From assembly GCA_002706765.1 (NCBI GenBank), contig PAJV01000045.1, positions 96,689 through 160,688 of the forward strand: a stretch of 64,000 nucleotides of DNA, written 5' to 3'. This DNA comes from Gimesia sp. (GTDB lineage Bacteria; Planctomycetota; Planctomycetia; Planctomycetales; Planctomycetaceae). Made by a program: the position numbers and the translations under genes. Of this stretch, positions 36,454 to 45,828 are shown piece by piece (the stretch's first letter is position 1; each line of letters opens with the position of its first letter). Under the pieces are notes generated by a model. The model worked only from the letters and a program-made list of their open reading frames with translations. It was not told the DNA's origin and ran no database searches.

Positions 36454-37854
36454 ATGAGTGCTGACCGTTCCATTTACTGTCCCGGACCGATGTCACGACG
36501 CAGTTTTCTGGAAGCCGGTTACATGGCGCTGGGAGGGCTGGGGCTCGCCGACCTGCTGCGGCAGCGCGTGCTGGCCAATTCGCTCAATCCCCAGGCAGGG
36601 AACCGGGAAGATACCGCCGTAATTTTCATCTGGCTGCTGGGCGGGCCCAGTCACATGGAAACGTATGACATGAAACCGAATGCCCCCAGCGATTACCGCG
36701 GGCAGCTCAATCCCATCTCGACCCGGGCTCCCGGCATGGAAATCTGCGAACTGCTCCCGCTGCACGCCAAAGTCGCGGACAAATTTTCGATCATTCGTTC
36801 GATCTCGCATGAAGATTCACAACACGCCCGCGGCTCGGTCCGTTTCCTGAGCGGTCGTAAAACACAGAGCGTCAATCCGATCTCGGAATTTCCCACGGTC
36901 GGACCGATTGTCGCCAAAATGCGCGAACAGCGTCGCGTGGGTGTACCCAACTACGTTGCCAGTTCTGCCCGCGCGTATGGTGGTGGCAGCGCTTACCTGG
37001 GAGAATCTGCGATGCCTTTTGTTGTCGGCGGCAATCCGGGTGCCCCGGGCTATACCGTGCCCAACCTCTCGGTTTCCAACAGTGTCAAAGATCGACTCGA
37101 TGACCGGCTGAGTCTGCTGCAATCGTTTGACAACTTCCGTAGAGACGTCGACCTGCATGGTTCGATGGCAGCGCTCGACAGCATCAACGAGCAGGCACTG
37201 GGTATGCTCACCAGTGACAAAGCCCGCAAAGCTTTTGATCTGTCACAGGAGAGCGACGCCACCCGCGATCGCTATGGCAGACACAAATGGGGCCAGCGCG
37301 CCCTGCTGGCACGACGTCTGGTCGAAGCGGGCACCAGCTTCGTCACCATGTATATGAACAATCCAGACATCCCCGGCACCGAGAAAAACCGCATCCATGG
37401 CAACTGGGATATCCACGCGATCAACGGCGACCTGTATTACGACCTGGGTGTGCGGATGCCGCCGTTCGACCGGGCTGTCTCTGCATTGATTGAAGATATT
37501 TACGCCCGTGGCCTGGATAAAAAAGTGCTGCTGGTCGTCTCGGGTGAATTCGGTCGCACGCCCCGCATCACCGTACAGCCGGGAACGAAAAGCAAAGTCA
37601 TGCAACCGGGCCGCGACCACTGGCCGGGTGCGATGTCGGTCCTGGTCTCCGGGGGTGGTGCTCCCATGGGACAGGTAATCGGCTCAACGACCGCCAAGGG
37701 GGAATACGCCAAAGATAACAAGCTCGATCCCAACGATCTGCTGGCAACCGTCTACCATTTCCTGGGCATCGACCAGAACCACGAGTTCCTCGACCTCAGC
37801 GGCCGCCCCATGCCTATATTGCCACACGGCGCACCGATCAGGGAACTGATCTGA
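36454..37854 (+). CDS. DUF1501 protein with Tat signal (sulfatase-like fold)
   Basis: A 466-residue protein with a twin-arginine signal (SRRSFLEAGYMALGGLGLADLL), so exported folded. Conserved DUF1501 segments follow: FIWLLGGPSHMETYDMKPNAP, SHEDSQHARGSVRFLSGR and VVSGEFGRTPRI, ending with DLLATVYHFLGID. The fold is alkaline-phosphatase/sulfatase-like. In planctomycetes it usually pairs with a DUF1549/DUF1553 cytochrome-type gene; none is next to it here. AGAGGTAAC precedes ATG 36454. The activity is unknown. Confidence 0.9.
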   Translation: MSADRSIYCPGPMSRRSFLEAGYMALGGLGLADLLRQRVLANSLNPQAGNREDTAVIFIWLLGGPSHMETYDMKPNAPSDYRGQLNPISTRAPGMEICELLPLHAKVADKFSIIRSISHEDSQHARGSVRFLSGRKTQSVNPISEFPTVGPIVAKMREQRRVGVPNYVASSARAYGGGSAYLGESAMPFVVGGNPGAPGYTVPNLSVSNSVKDRLDDRLSLLQSFDNFRRDVDLHGSMAALDSINEQALGMLTSDKARKAFDLSQESDATRDRYGRHKWGQRALLARRLVEAGTSFVTMYMNNPDIPGTEKNRIHGNWDIHAINGDLYYDLGVRMPPFDRAVSALIEDIYARGLDKKVLLVVSGEFGRTPRITVQPGTKSKVMQPGRDHWPGAMSVLVSGGGAPMGQVIGSTTAKGEYAKDNKLDPNDLLATVYHFLGIDQNHEFLDLSGRPMPILPHGAPIRELI

Positions 37855-37881
37855 AACTTGTAGTATCTCTTGTTTCGAAAA

Positions 37882-37955
37882 TACCCCCGGCTGGGCTCGA
37901 ACCAGCAACCTCTGGCTTCGGAAGCCAGCACTCTATCCAATTGAGCTACGGGGGC
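37882..37955 (-). tRNA. tRNA-Arg (CCG)
   Basis: A full cloverleaf on the minus strand. The acceptor GCCCCCG pairs with CGGGGGT (terminal G-U); the D-arm is GCTC..GAGT; the anticodon stem CTGGC/GCCAG holds loop TTCCGAA with anticodon CCG; the T-arm GCTGG/CCAGC has loop TTCGAGC. CCA is not encoded. It reads Arg codon CGG. Confidence 0.95.
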
Positions 37956-38246
37956 TCATTTCTCTGACACCTGAACAGGTTTCCCTGTTTTCTCTCTATT
38001 TTCGCGTGAACCGGTCTCAGACCAGCCTATGAACTGATTTACCGTCAGAGACTCCCACGCACAAGGACCAGCGTCATAATTTTAGTTCTGTCTTGAAAGA
38101 CAGTCCGCTCAGAGCCTTGTAAAATCACCAAATCTTCATAATAAATAAGCACAATCTTAACAACAATCAATTCAGATGAACACCTGCCAGACACCCCCAT
38201 TCCTGTTCTTTGGGGTAATTACCAACACGATAGGTTCAAAGACAAA

Positions 38247-39911
38247 ATGTTTGAAATGACGACCACCCTCATCGGAGGTCTGGGGATCTTCCTCCTGGGA
38301 ATGAAATACATGTCCCAGGGGCTTCAATCGATTGCAGGAGCCGGTTTGCGGCGGCTGATCGGTGCTGTCACCAATAACCGGATCCTGGCAACACTCGTCG
38401 GGTTCCTGGTCACTGTACTGGTTCAGTCCAGTTCTGTGACCACCGTCATGACCGTCGGCTTCGTGAACGGGGGCCTGATGTCGCTGACCCAGGCCATCGG
38501 TGTGATCATGGGTGCGAACGTCGGGACCACGGTGACAGGCTGGATTCTCGTGCTGAAAATCGGCAAGTATGGTCTGCCCATTCTGGGGGTTTCCGCGTTT
38601 GTTTACCTGTTTTCCAGAAATGAAAAACTGCGCTACACCGCGTTAGCCATCATGGGGGTGGGTATGGTCTTTTTCGGGCTGGATCTCATGAAAGATGCCT
38701 GTGCATTTCTCAAAGATATGCCCGAATTCAAGACCTGGTTTCTGCAGTTCCAGGCTAACACATTTATCGGACTCTACCAGTGCATGCTGGTGGGCTGCAT
38801 ATTGACGGTACTGGTGCAATCTTCATCTGCCACGCTGGGGATTACGATCTCCCTGGCGACAACCGGTTTGATCCCCTTTGAAACGGCTGCTGCCCTGGTT
38901 CTCGGAGAAAATATCGGCACCACCGTCACTGCGCTACTGGCTTCCATCGGCACCACGACCAATGCCCGCCGTGCCGCTTATTTCCACTTTCTGTTTAATA
39001 TTACAGGTGTCATCTGGATTTCGACGATCTTCTTCTGGTACGTCCGTTTCATCCCCTGGATCATTGATGTCGATGTGACCCAGACAGCCGTGGTGAATGG
39101 GGAAACCATCTACTCCAACGCGCCCCTGGCGATTGCAGCCACTCACTCGGTATTCAACATTGTCAATACGATTGTATTCCTGCCGTTTTCCGGAATCATT
39201 GCCACGTTATTAACACGGCTCGTCAAAGATCAGCCTCAGGAAATCTCCCATCTGCAAAGTCTGGATATCCGCATCCTGGAAACGCCGGCGCTGGCCATTG
39301 ATCAGTCACGGGGAGTCGTGATTAAAATGGGAGTGATGTGTGATGAAATGGCCCAGATCCTATACCGGATCCTGTCGCGAGAGAAACCCGAACCGGAAGA
39401 TGTTGAGAAATTGTTTCAGTATGAAGAAGATCTGGATCGGATGCAGGATGAAGTGACCAGCTACATCACCCATCTGCTGGCCATGGATCTGACACAGGAA
39501 GTCATTTCCAAAGGACGTTGCCAGTTGCGCATGGCGGATGAATACGAATCGATCAGTGACTACCTGCAGCGGATTGCCAAATTCAGGCTCAAATTAAACA
39601 AGCAGGGCAGGGTCTTTGATGACGCCCATAATAATTCACTGCTGGATCTGCTCACGATGGTTGAAAAGCAGTTGAACCATGTGACGACCGCTTACCAGCA
39701 GTCTCACACCGATGTGGTTTCTGCTACGATTCGCTCCGGAACAGAAATCAAACACAAGGTCAAAACACTGCAGCGCGAACACCTGGAGTACCTGTCAGCT
39801 GAAAAGGTGGATCCTTATATCAATGTCTCGTACACGTCGACATTAAATGCCCTGCGTCGCGTGCGGGATCATGTGATTAATCTGGCGGAAGCACTCGCCG
39901 GCGAAAAATAG
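38247..39911 (+). CDS. Na+/phosphate cotransporter (NptA/PhoU-domain family)
   Basis: A 554-residue protein with two inverted Na/Pi-cotransporter repeats, each with the QSSS signature: TVLVQSSSVTTVMTV near residue 53 and TVLVQSSSATLGITI near 189. Matching GANVGTTVTGW and GENIGTTVTALL segments follow. Eight or so hydrophobic helices lead to a soluble C-terminal PhoU-like helical domain (about 340-550). It likely imports phosphate with sodium. It is a single gene preceded by a 290-nt gap after the tRNA. Confidence 0.92.
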   Translation: MFEMTTTLIGGLGIFLLGMKYMSQGLQSIAGAGLRRLIGAVTNNRILATLVGFLVTVLVQSSSVTTVMTVGFVNGGLMSLTQAIGVIMGANVGTTVTGWILVLKIGKYGLPILGVSAFVYLFSRNEKLRYTALAIMGVGMVFFGLDLMKDACAFLKDMPEFKTWFLQFQANTFIGLYQCMLVGCILTVLVQSSSATLGITISLATTGLIPFETAAALVLGENIGTTVTALLASIGTTTNARRAAYFHFLFNITGVIWISTIFFWYVRFIPWIIDVDVTQTAVVNGETIYSNAPLAIAATHSVFNIVNTIVFLPFSGIIATLLTRLVKDQPQEISHLQSLDIRILETPALAIDQSRGVVIKMGVMCDEMAQILYRILSREKPEPEDVEKLFQYEEDLDRMQDEVTSYITHLLAMDLTQEVISKGRCQLRMADEYESISDYLQRIAKFRLKLNKQGRVFDDAHNNSLLDLLTMVEKQLNHVTTAYQQSHTDVVSATIRSGTEIKHKVKTLQREHLEYLSAEKVDPYINVSYTSTLNALRRVRDHVINLAEALAGEK

Positions 39912-39933
39912 CAGAACGCGAGTCTGCTTAAGC

Positions 39934-41034
39934 TTAATCGAGTACGCAGGCAAACTCTTTCATGTTGGCATGCACCACCGGTTGCGGGCAGGACCAAACC
40001 AGGAAAAACATCGCCTCGCGAATGGCGCGCTCAGCGGGATGCCCTTTGACAAAACCGGCTCCCTTGACCGCAGCCAGCAGTGCCTGGGAAGCACGCAGAA
40101 CCAGCGAATTCGACTGCCCGCGAATATTTTCGGAAAATCCGCCGTTCAAAGTTCCGGCTTTCAGGGTTGCAAACATTTCAGCGCAGATGCCTTCACATTC
40201 AGTATTGAACGGCTGGTATATCTCCAGCAGGTCGGGACGCTTCGCTGCTTCTTCACCGAGTTTCGCTATTGCTCTGCCGGCAACTCCCAGCGCGAGTGCT
40301 GATGTCGTCAGAGATCTGGCGCCTCCCTGGCCGTCGGGCCGTTTCATCACGTTCTCTACCGGGCCCGCGATGAGACACTGATCTGGCACGATGACCTGGT
40401 TGAGCTTCACGGCACCGGTTTGAGAACCCGTCATCGATAACATTTCAATGGGCGGCTGCGGGGCGACTCCCTCCTGATCGGTCTGAACCAGTGCCAGGAT
40501 CTGGCTTCCCTCTTCACACACGCCACCGGTAACGATGTAATCGGCATGGACTGCTCCGGTCACCCAGGGCACAAAGCCGTCCAGCTTCCAGCCCGCTGGT
40601 ACTCGCTCTGCGGTCACCGATGGTTTGCTTAAGTGCTGACGCGATGTCGTGAGGTGAGAAATCCCGACGGTGGCAAATTTCTCGCCCGCTGCCAGTTCCT
40701 TGAAGACCCTGGTTTTCAACTCCTGGTCCTGCGACCAGTTGATCCGCTGACAGGCCGCATTGAACTGGGTCAGAACGAAAGTGGTGGTCAGACAGGCCTC
40801 GGCAAGTCTGATATAGCCGAACGTCATCTCCACAGGATTCAGATCGGCCCCGCCGAATTCCAGCGGTACGTTCCAGCCCAGAACTCCTGCCTGCCTGATT
40901 GCCTCCCAGGCTGCCGCAGGCCATGCCGTCTCGGAATCACCGTTTTCAGACAGTTTCGAGATCGTCTGAAGCAGACGGTCAAACTCGTCATCAAATCGTT
41001 CGGGTCGGTTAGAATTCAAAGCGGAATCAGTCAT
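39934..41034 (-). CDS. Acyl-CoA dehydrogenase family protein
   Basis: A 366-residue flavoprotein-like protein. The N-terminal helical domain contains GVLGWNVPLEFGGADL and the TFVLTQFNAACQRI segment. The middle beta domain has FATVGISHLTTSRQH, WKLDGFVPWVTGA and IEMLSMTGSQTGAVKLNQV. The C-terminal helical domain is shortened, and I cannot place the usual catalytic Glu. It could oxidise an acyl-CoA or act as an acyl-CoA-dehydrogenase-like oxidoreductase. It is separated from the YTV gene by a terminator, so it has its own transcription unit. Confidence 0.78.
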   Translation of the reverse strand: MTDSALNSNRPERFDDEFDRLLQTISKLSENGDSETAWPAAAWEAIRQAGVLGWNVPLEFGGADLNPVEMTFGYIRLAEACLTTTFVLTQFNAACQRINWSQDQELKTRVFKELAAGEKFATVGISHLTTSRQHLSKPSVTAERVPAGWKLDGFVPWVTGAVHADYIVTGGVCEEGSQILALVQTDQEGVAPQPPIEMLSMTGSQTGAVKLNQVIVPDQCLIAGPVENVMKRPDGQGGARSLTTSALALGVAGRAIAKLGEEAAKRPDLLEIYQPFNTECEGICAEMFATLKAGTLNGGFSENIRGQSNSLVLRASQALLAAVKGAGFVKGHPAERAIREAMFFLVWSCPQPVVHANMKEFACVLD

Positions 41035-41087
41035 CAGTCTTCTCGTTGCTGGAATCGTCCGGAAAGTGTTCTGCCATCCAGTCTATT

Positions 41088-41118
41088 AAAAAAGCCTCAT
41101 ACCCGAAAGTATGAGGCT
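41088..41118 (-). terminator. Rho-independent terminator of the YTV-domain gene
   Basis: Perfect 10-bp stem AGCCTCATAC with GTATGAGGCT, 6-nt loop, and TTTTTT on the minus strand. It lies 41 nt past the stop at 41159. Confidence 0.88.
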
Positions 41119-41158
41119 GATTCTCATCTGATTGAAACCGATTCAGACTGATTCCATG

Positions 41159-42481
41159 TTAATTGCAGGTAGTGCAATCTGTGGGACAGGGAGCACAGTC
41201 AGGTACCTGTACGGCGATTTTCTTTGCCACCTGTCGGCAGACCTGAACCTGAACTTCTTTCTGTACTGTGTAAGGCACACAAACCGTATAGGCCTGCTGC
41301 ACAACTTGAGGCACGCATTTGAAAACGGTCACTTTTCGTGTGCAGGATTTCTGCTGAGGTACACAGACCGTATAGTTTACCAGTCGTGATTTTTCCTCTT
41401 TGACGAACGAGCAGACTTTCACATCACAGGTTCGTGTTTCCTGTCGGCACTTCTGAACCTGGTAAGTAAATTCCTGAGGCACGCATTTCACCTCACAGAC
41501 TTTAACCATACGGGTCCTTACTTCCTGCTTACAGAGCTGGATATCGTATGTGTATTTTTCCGGCACACACACGGTTTCACAGACCTGAACGGTTCTGGTT
41601 TTAGTGACCGGCTTGCAAAGTTGAACCTCATAGGTAAAGGGTACCTGCACGCATTCCTGACGATAGGCGGTGTACTCGACCTGCTTCTGCACGATTTTAG
41701 GAACCCAGACGCGTTGTGTGCAGACGGGAACACAGGCTGGCTGGCAGCAGTCACCACAAGTTCCACAACCACCACAGACAGGAGCAGGGCACGCTGTTTC
41801 GATCGGACGGTCTTCCCAGTGCCCCTGATCTTCACAGACAGTGCGGTACTGTTTGACGGGAACGCATTTCATCACAGTCCGCGTGCCTTCTCGCTTGACT
41901 GTGTAAGGCTCATTCACTGTATATTCCTGAACCACGTCCTTCATGACCACTTTCTGAACCTGGCGGGTGGCAGTCCGTTTTTCGGTATAGGGGACATTGA
42001 CCGTATACTGCTGCTCCACATCTTTCCAGAATGTTTTCTCAACCTGACGGACTCCGGTCTGTGTTTCATAGTAAGGCACATTGACCGTGTACGTCTTTTG
42101 GGACGTCTGCCAGACCGGCTTGCAGACCACATACTTTTCTTCGCGGGTCCGGACCTCGGGGACCATCACGGTATAAGTATGATTGACCTCTCTGATCTCT
42201 GGAACTTTTTCATAAATCGTCACATCCCGCTGCCGCGTTTCGGTGCGATAGGCAGTGCAGTTGACCTTACGGACTTCGGTGACCATTTCGGGAACCATTA
42301 CAGTTCGTTCCACAGTCCTGCATGCCGGTTTACATGCGACGGTCGCGCATGGATTACAGCCGCTTACACAAGGTGCTGCACTCACGCAACACTGCTGTGA
42401 ATGACACTTTCCTGCCTGGGCTGCCGATGTCATCATCATGATGGCTCCCACAGCACAAAGTAACTTAAGCATTGGTTTCAC
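41159..42481 (-). CDS. YTV-domain repeat protein (planctomycete-specific)
   Basis: A 440-residue secreted repeat protein; YTV domains are essentially confined to Planctomycetota. A signal peptide (MLKLLCAVGAIMMMTSAAQAG) precedes a Cys-rich head (CHSQQCCVSAAPCVSGCNPC). Then come many 20-40-residue repeats built on Tyr-Thr-Val plus alternating Val/Arg/Cys (for example YTVNVPYTEKRTATRQVQK and VCVPEKYTYDIQLCKQ). A second Cys block (CPAPVCGGCGTCGDCC) lies midway. Spaced Cys suggest a disulfide-linked envelope or matrix protein. GTG 42481 is chosen because AAAGGGGAG lies 5 nt upstream. Confidence 0.88.
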   Translation of the reverse strand: MKPMLKLLCAVGAIMMMTSAAQAGKCHSQQCCVSAAPCVSGCNPCATVACKPACRTVERTVMVPEMVTEVRKVNCTAYRTETRQRDVTIYEKVPEIREVNHTYTVMVPEVRTREEKYVVCKPVWQTSQKTYTVNVPYYETQTGVRQVEKTFWKDVEQQYTVNVPYTEKRTATRQVQKVVMKDVVQEYTVNEPYTVKREGTRTVMKCVPVKQYRTVCEDQGHWEDRPIETACPAPVCGGCGTCGDCCQPACVPVCTQRVWVPKIVQKQVEYTAYRQECVQVPFTYEVQLCKPVTKTRTVQVCETVCVPEKYTYDIQLCKQEVRTRMVKVCEVKCVPQEFTYQVQKCRQETRTCDVKVCSFVKEEKSRLVNYTVCVPQQKSCTRKVTVFKCVPQVVQQAYTVCVPYTVQKEVQVQVCRQVAKKIAVQVPDCAPCPTDCTTCN

Positions 42482-42714
42482 GATTCTCCCCTTTCATGTT
42501 ATCTGGCTCATGTTGTCTGGCTCATATTGTTTTGATATTCATGATGCGAAAAAATGAATAATCTCTGTTTTCTCATTCCCTTTAGTTTGGGAAAGAGTCG
42601 AACATTGCTATAGAATAACATGTTAATATAGGAATTCTACGAATTATACTAATTATATCAAAAAACTAACAATTCTCTGGATTGAATAGTTAAGTCAATA
42701 TTAGGCAAGCATCT

Positions 42715-43812
42715 ATGAACACAACCTTAAAATTCATTCTGTACAAGCTGACTCTGCTTCTGGTGATCAGTCCGTATGGTCTTAAGTACACATATTGCGG
42801 GCAGCCAGAGATCTTTTCCGAGACTATGATCGTGGCGACACAAGGGGCGGAGCTGAAGACCGGCAGTGGAGTCTTACGTCAGTTGAACCCGGGAGAAGTG
42901 CTGGTCGCGACTCAGCGGAACCAGGAATGGCTCTGGATTCCTTTGCAGGGGGGCTGGATTAAAGCAGCAGAACTGAAATCAGCGGAGGATCTGATTTCTG
43001 TTCTTGATCAGTTTATTGAAACCGAGCCGACCGCCGAGCGTTATCATTTAAGAGGAATCGCTCAACAGGTCCTGAAGAATTATCCCGCGGCACTGTCGGA
43101 CTTTGCGGCCTCACTGGAGCTCAAACCGGAGAACGCCCCCATTTATGTCAATCGGGGAAATATCCGGCGGCTGCAGCGGGAGTATGATCTGGCGCTCGCT
43201 GATCTGAACCACGCCATTCAACTGAGTACGAAAGATGCCAACGCGTACTACATACGCGGTCTGATCAGACTGGAACAGAAACAGCTGGACTCTGCAGTGG
43301 ATGATCTGACAAAAGCGATCCAACAGGAGCCTCATATGGTGGCCGCTTTGAATGCCCGGGGAATCACCCATCGGGAATTAAATCAGTTCGATCAGGCATT
43401 GCAGGATTTCAACCAGGCAATCAAGGCCAACAACTTCGTATCCGAAGTATTCAGCAATCGTGCTGCCATCTGGGAACAGCAGTCCGAGTTTGAATCCGCA
43501 ATCAAAGATTACCAGAGAGCACTGGAGCTTAACCCTGCTTCAGCGGTGGCCCATAACGATATCGCCTGGTTATATGCAACCTGCTCTGACACAAAATTTC
43601 AAAACCCGGTTCTGGCAGTCAAACATGCCCGGAAGGCGTGTGAATTGCCCCGTTTCGATGACTGGAATCTACTGGACACGCTGGCGACTGCGTATCAGGC
43701 AGATCAGCATCTGGACAAAGCATCCCATACTCTCACTCAGGCAATCGAGAAAGCGCCGGCTGAGCAGAAAAAAGTGTTAAAAAAGAAACTCGATAAAATC
43801 GTAAATAAATGA
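42715..43812 (+). CDS. TPR protein with N-terminal SH3-like domain
   Basis: A 365-residue, probably exported protein with a signal-like start (FILYKLTLLLVISPYGL). Residues about 35-85 look like a bacterial SH3-like domain (GSGVLRQLNPGEVLVATQRN, WLWIPLQGGWIKAAEL). From 100 on it is TPR repeats (YHLRGIAQQVLKNYPAALSDF, IYVNRGNIRRLQREYDLALADL and three or more further units). It is a scaffold without catalytic residues. Alone, with AT-rich DNA upstream. The partner is unknown. Confidence 0.82.
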   Translation: MNTTLKFILYKLTLLLVISPYGLKYTYCGQPEIFSETMIVATQGAELKTGSGVLRQLNPGEVLVATQRNQEWLWIPLQGGWIKAAELKSAEDLISVLDQFIETEPTAERYHLRGIAQQVLKNYPAALSDFAASLELKPENAPIYVNRGNIRRLQREYDLALADLNHAIQLSTKDANAYYIRGLIRLEQKQLDSAVDDLTKAIQQEPHMVAALNARGITHRELNQFDQALQDFNQAIKANNFVSEVFSNRAAIWEQQSEFESAIKDYQRALELNPASAVAHNDIAWLYATCSDTKFQNPVLAVKHARKACELPRFDDWNLLDTLATAYQADQHLDKASHTLTQAIEKAPAEQKKVLKKKLDKIVNK

Positions 43813-44157
43813 AATCGATCTCAAGATTCAGATCGCAGGAGCCTACAGTCGCTCCACTTACGTATATCTGGTTGAATCTCGCCACATCCAGAGACTCTGC
43901 CCCCTGTGGGCATGAGACATTTTCCCATCTCTGCGATATTTTATCGAAACTACAGACCGCTTAACCGGCATGGATTGCCTAGAGTGGTGGGTTGTGAACT
44001 AGGTAAACTATTCCACAGACTCTGTTCATGATTAAGGCGCTTATTAAATCATTCCGATATGCAGTTCTACGGAGCATTGATGGATCGCCTCCGGTCGGTA
44101 GATGGAACTAGGACTCGCGAGCAATCGCACCTCCACCTCGATGAACTGAGCCACCGA
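43813..44157. other. Upstream region of the HtrA-like gene
   Basis: 345 nt. GCCC-GGGC pairing near 43899-43911 faintly recalls the recurrent element, but the AGACGC and GGGACA blocks are absent. Nothing else was seen except the alternative start at 44080. Confidence 0.4.
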
Positions 44158-45555
44158 ATGATTAAGTGCTTTATTAAACTCACCATGTGCGCTGTTCTGA
44201 TTGTAACAGGATCAGTGGCATTTTGTGAGAACAGTGTTGCTTCCGACATACGGAAAACACCCCTTGTTCGCGCTATTGAACGTGCCAAGACTTCTGTGGT
44301 TAACATTCACAGTGAGAAAACGGCCCGTTCAGAAGACTCGCTTTTCGGTTCTGGAAAAAACCGCAAAGTCAATGGGATGGGAACCGGTATCGTCGTGGAC
44401 CCCCGTGGATACATCGTCACGAACCACCATGTGGTTGATGGAGTCGATTCGTTGCGCGTCACGATGCTGGATGGCAGCACCTATAATGCGCGGGTGATTT
44501 CGTCCAATCAGAGTGAGGATCTGGCGATCATCAAGATTGATCCCAACAAAAAACTGACGGTAATGCCTCCGGGAACCTCTTCGGACCTGATGCTGGGCGA
44601 AACCGTGATCGCGGTCGGCAACGCGTTTGGATACGAACACACCGTCACCTCCGGCATCATCAGCTCACTGTCGCGGGACGTTGAAGTCAACGAAAAACAA
44701 TCTTATAAAAATCTGATTCAGACCGACGCCAGTATCAATCCCGGTAACAGTGGTGGTCCGCTGCTGAACCTTGATGGCGAAGTTGTGGGGATTAACGTGG
44801 CGATTCGTGCCGGTGCCCAGAGAATCGGCTTTGCCATTCCCATTGATGATGCCCGCAAAATTATTGCCGACCTGATCAGCACAGAATTCCTGGATCACAC
44901 CTACCATGGTATCCTGGCTAACGACATTAAACAGGGCGACAAACAGATGCTGGTACTCGGCGAACCAGCCAAAGACAGCCCCGCTGAAAAGTCCGGTCTC
45001 AAGAAAGATGACATCGTCATGAAGGCCGGTTCCGTCAACGTTGTGGATCGTGTTGACCTGGAACGTGCTTTCATGGGACACAAGCCCGGTGATACGATTG
45101 ACCTGTTAATCCGCCGGGAAGAAAAAACACAGACCGTGCAGATCACGCTGGCCGACAGCGGTTCGGTTGTGCGGACCACACCAGTCAGTGCTCCCATCGT
45201 ACGGGCACAGAATAATGAGATCTCGAACGACCCCACACTTGAAAAGACCTGGGAAGTCCTGGGAATCCGCATCAGCAAAGTTCCTGAAACCCAAAAGCAT
45301 CTGCTCAATCCCCGTTACGAGGGGGGCATGCTGATCGAAGAAGTGCGTCCCCAGAGTCCGGCAGCCATGAACGGCATGCGTCGCGGCGACATTCTCGTCG
45401 GACTGCATATCTGGGAAACCGTTAACCTCAGCAACGTTTCTTATGTCTTAAGCAACTCGAAGCTCCCCAGCTTCAACCCACTGAAGTTTTATATTCTCCG
45501 CAAGAATGAAACCCTCTATGGTCATCTGCCGCTCAACCTGACGAGTTCGCCGTAA
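44158..45555 (+). CDS. HtrA/DegP-type serine protease with two PDZ domains
   Basis: A 465-residue periplasmic-type quality-control protease. The signal/anchor MIKCFIKLTMCAVLIVTGSV is followed by the trypsin-like domain: His in VTNHHVVDG, Asp in SEDLAIIKID, Ser in INPGNSGGPLL. PDZ1 (about 245-335) has YHGILANDI and AEKSGLKKDDIV; PDZ2 (about 370-460) has GGMLIEEVRPQSPA and GMRRGDILVGL. Start choice is uncertain: ATG 44158 puts the hydrophobic segment first, but ATG 44080 has a better ribosome binding site (CGGAG) and would add 26 residues before it. A terminator follows. Confidence 0.92.
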   Translation: MIKCFIKLTMCAVLIVTGSVAFCENSVASDIRKTPLVRAIERAKTSVVNIHSEKTARSEDSLFGSGKNRKVNGMGTGIVVDPRGYIVTNHHVVDGVDSLRVTMLDGSTYNARVISSNQSEDLAIIKIDPNKKLTVMPPGTSSDLMLGETVIAVGNAFGYEHTVTSGIISSLSRDVEVNEKQSYKNLIQTDASINPGNSGGPLLNLDGEVVGINVAIRAGAQRIGFAIPIDDARKIIADLISTEFLDHTYHGILANDIKQGDKQMLVLGEPAKDSPAEKSGLKKDDIVMKAGSVNVVDRVDLERAFMGHKPGDTIDLLIRREEKTQTVQITLADSGSVVRTTPVSAPIVRAQNNEISNDPTLEKTWEVLGIRISKVPETQKHLLNPRYEGGMLIEEVRPQSPAAMNGMRRGDILVGLHIWETVNLSNVSYVLSNSKLPSFNPLKFYILRKNETLYGHLPLNLTSSP

Positions 45556-45628
45556 AGTCTTGTCAGGCCGGTATTGAGAGAACCATAGTTTATAATAGAT
45601 CCATCAATCAGTTCATACTGATCCATCA

Positions 45629-45667
45629 AACCCGGCACTCTTTCCACGAGTGTCGGGTTCTTTTATT
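45629..45667 (+). terminator. Rho-independent terminator after the HtrA gene
   Basis: A 12-bp stem AACCCGGCACTC with GAGTGTCGGGTT (one G-T pair), 7-nt loop, then TTCTTTTATT. Confidence 0.85.
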
Positions 45668-45828
45668 AACAGTGCTGAGACCAACAGCGCTCAGATCCTG
45701 CCAGCGTCATAAAACCAGATTGAGCACACTCGCAGGCCGAGAGCAGAAACTGTTATGATAGGCTGTTGACAGGAAGGCGTTGTACGTCTTTCAAGCCCAA
45801 AGACATCATTGCCTCAGACCGTATCATT

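Noticed and set aside
41621-42400. Plus-strand open frame of 259 codons
   Set aside because: Antisense to the YTV gene; it stays open because of the repetitive sequence.
43899-43917. Possible sixth copy of the recurrent element
   Set aside because: Only a GCCC/GGGC hairpin and GAGACA match; the downstream GGGACA block and upstream ATCTA are absent.
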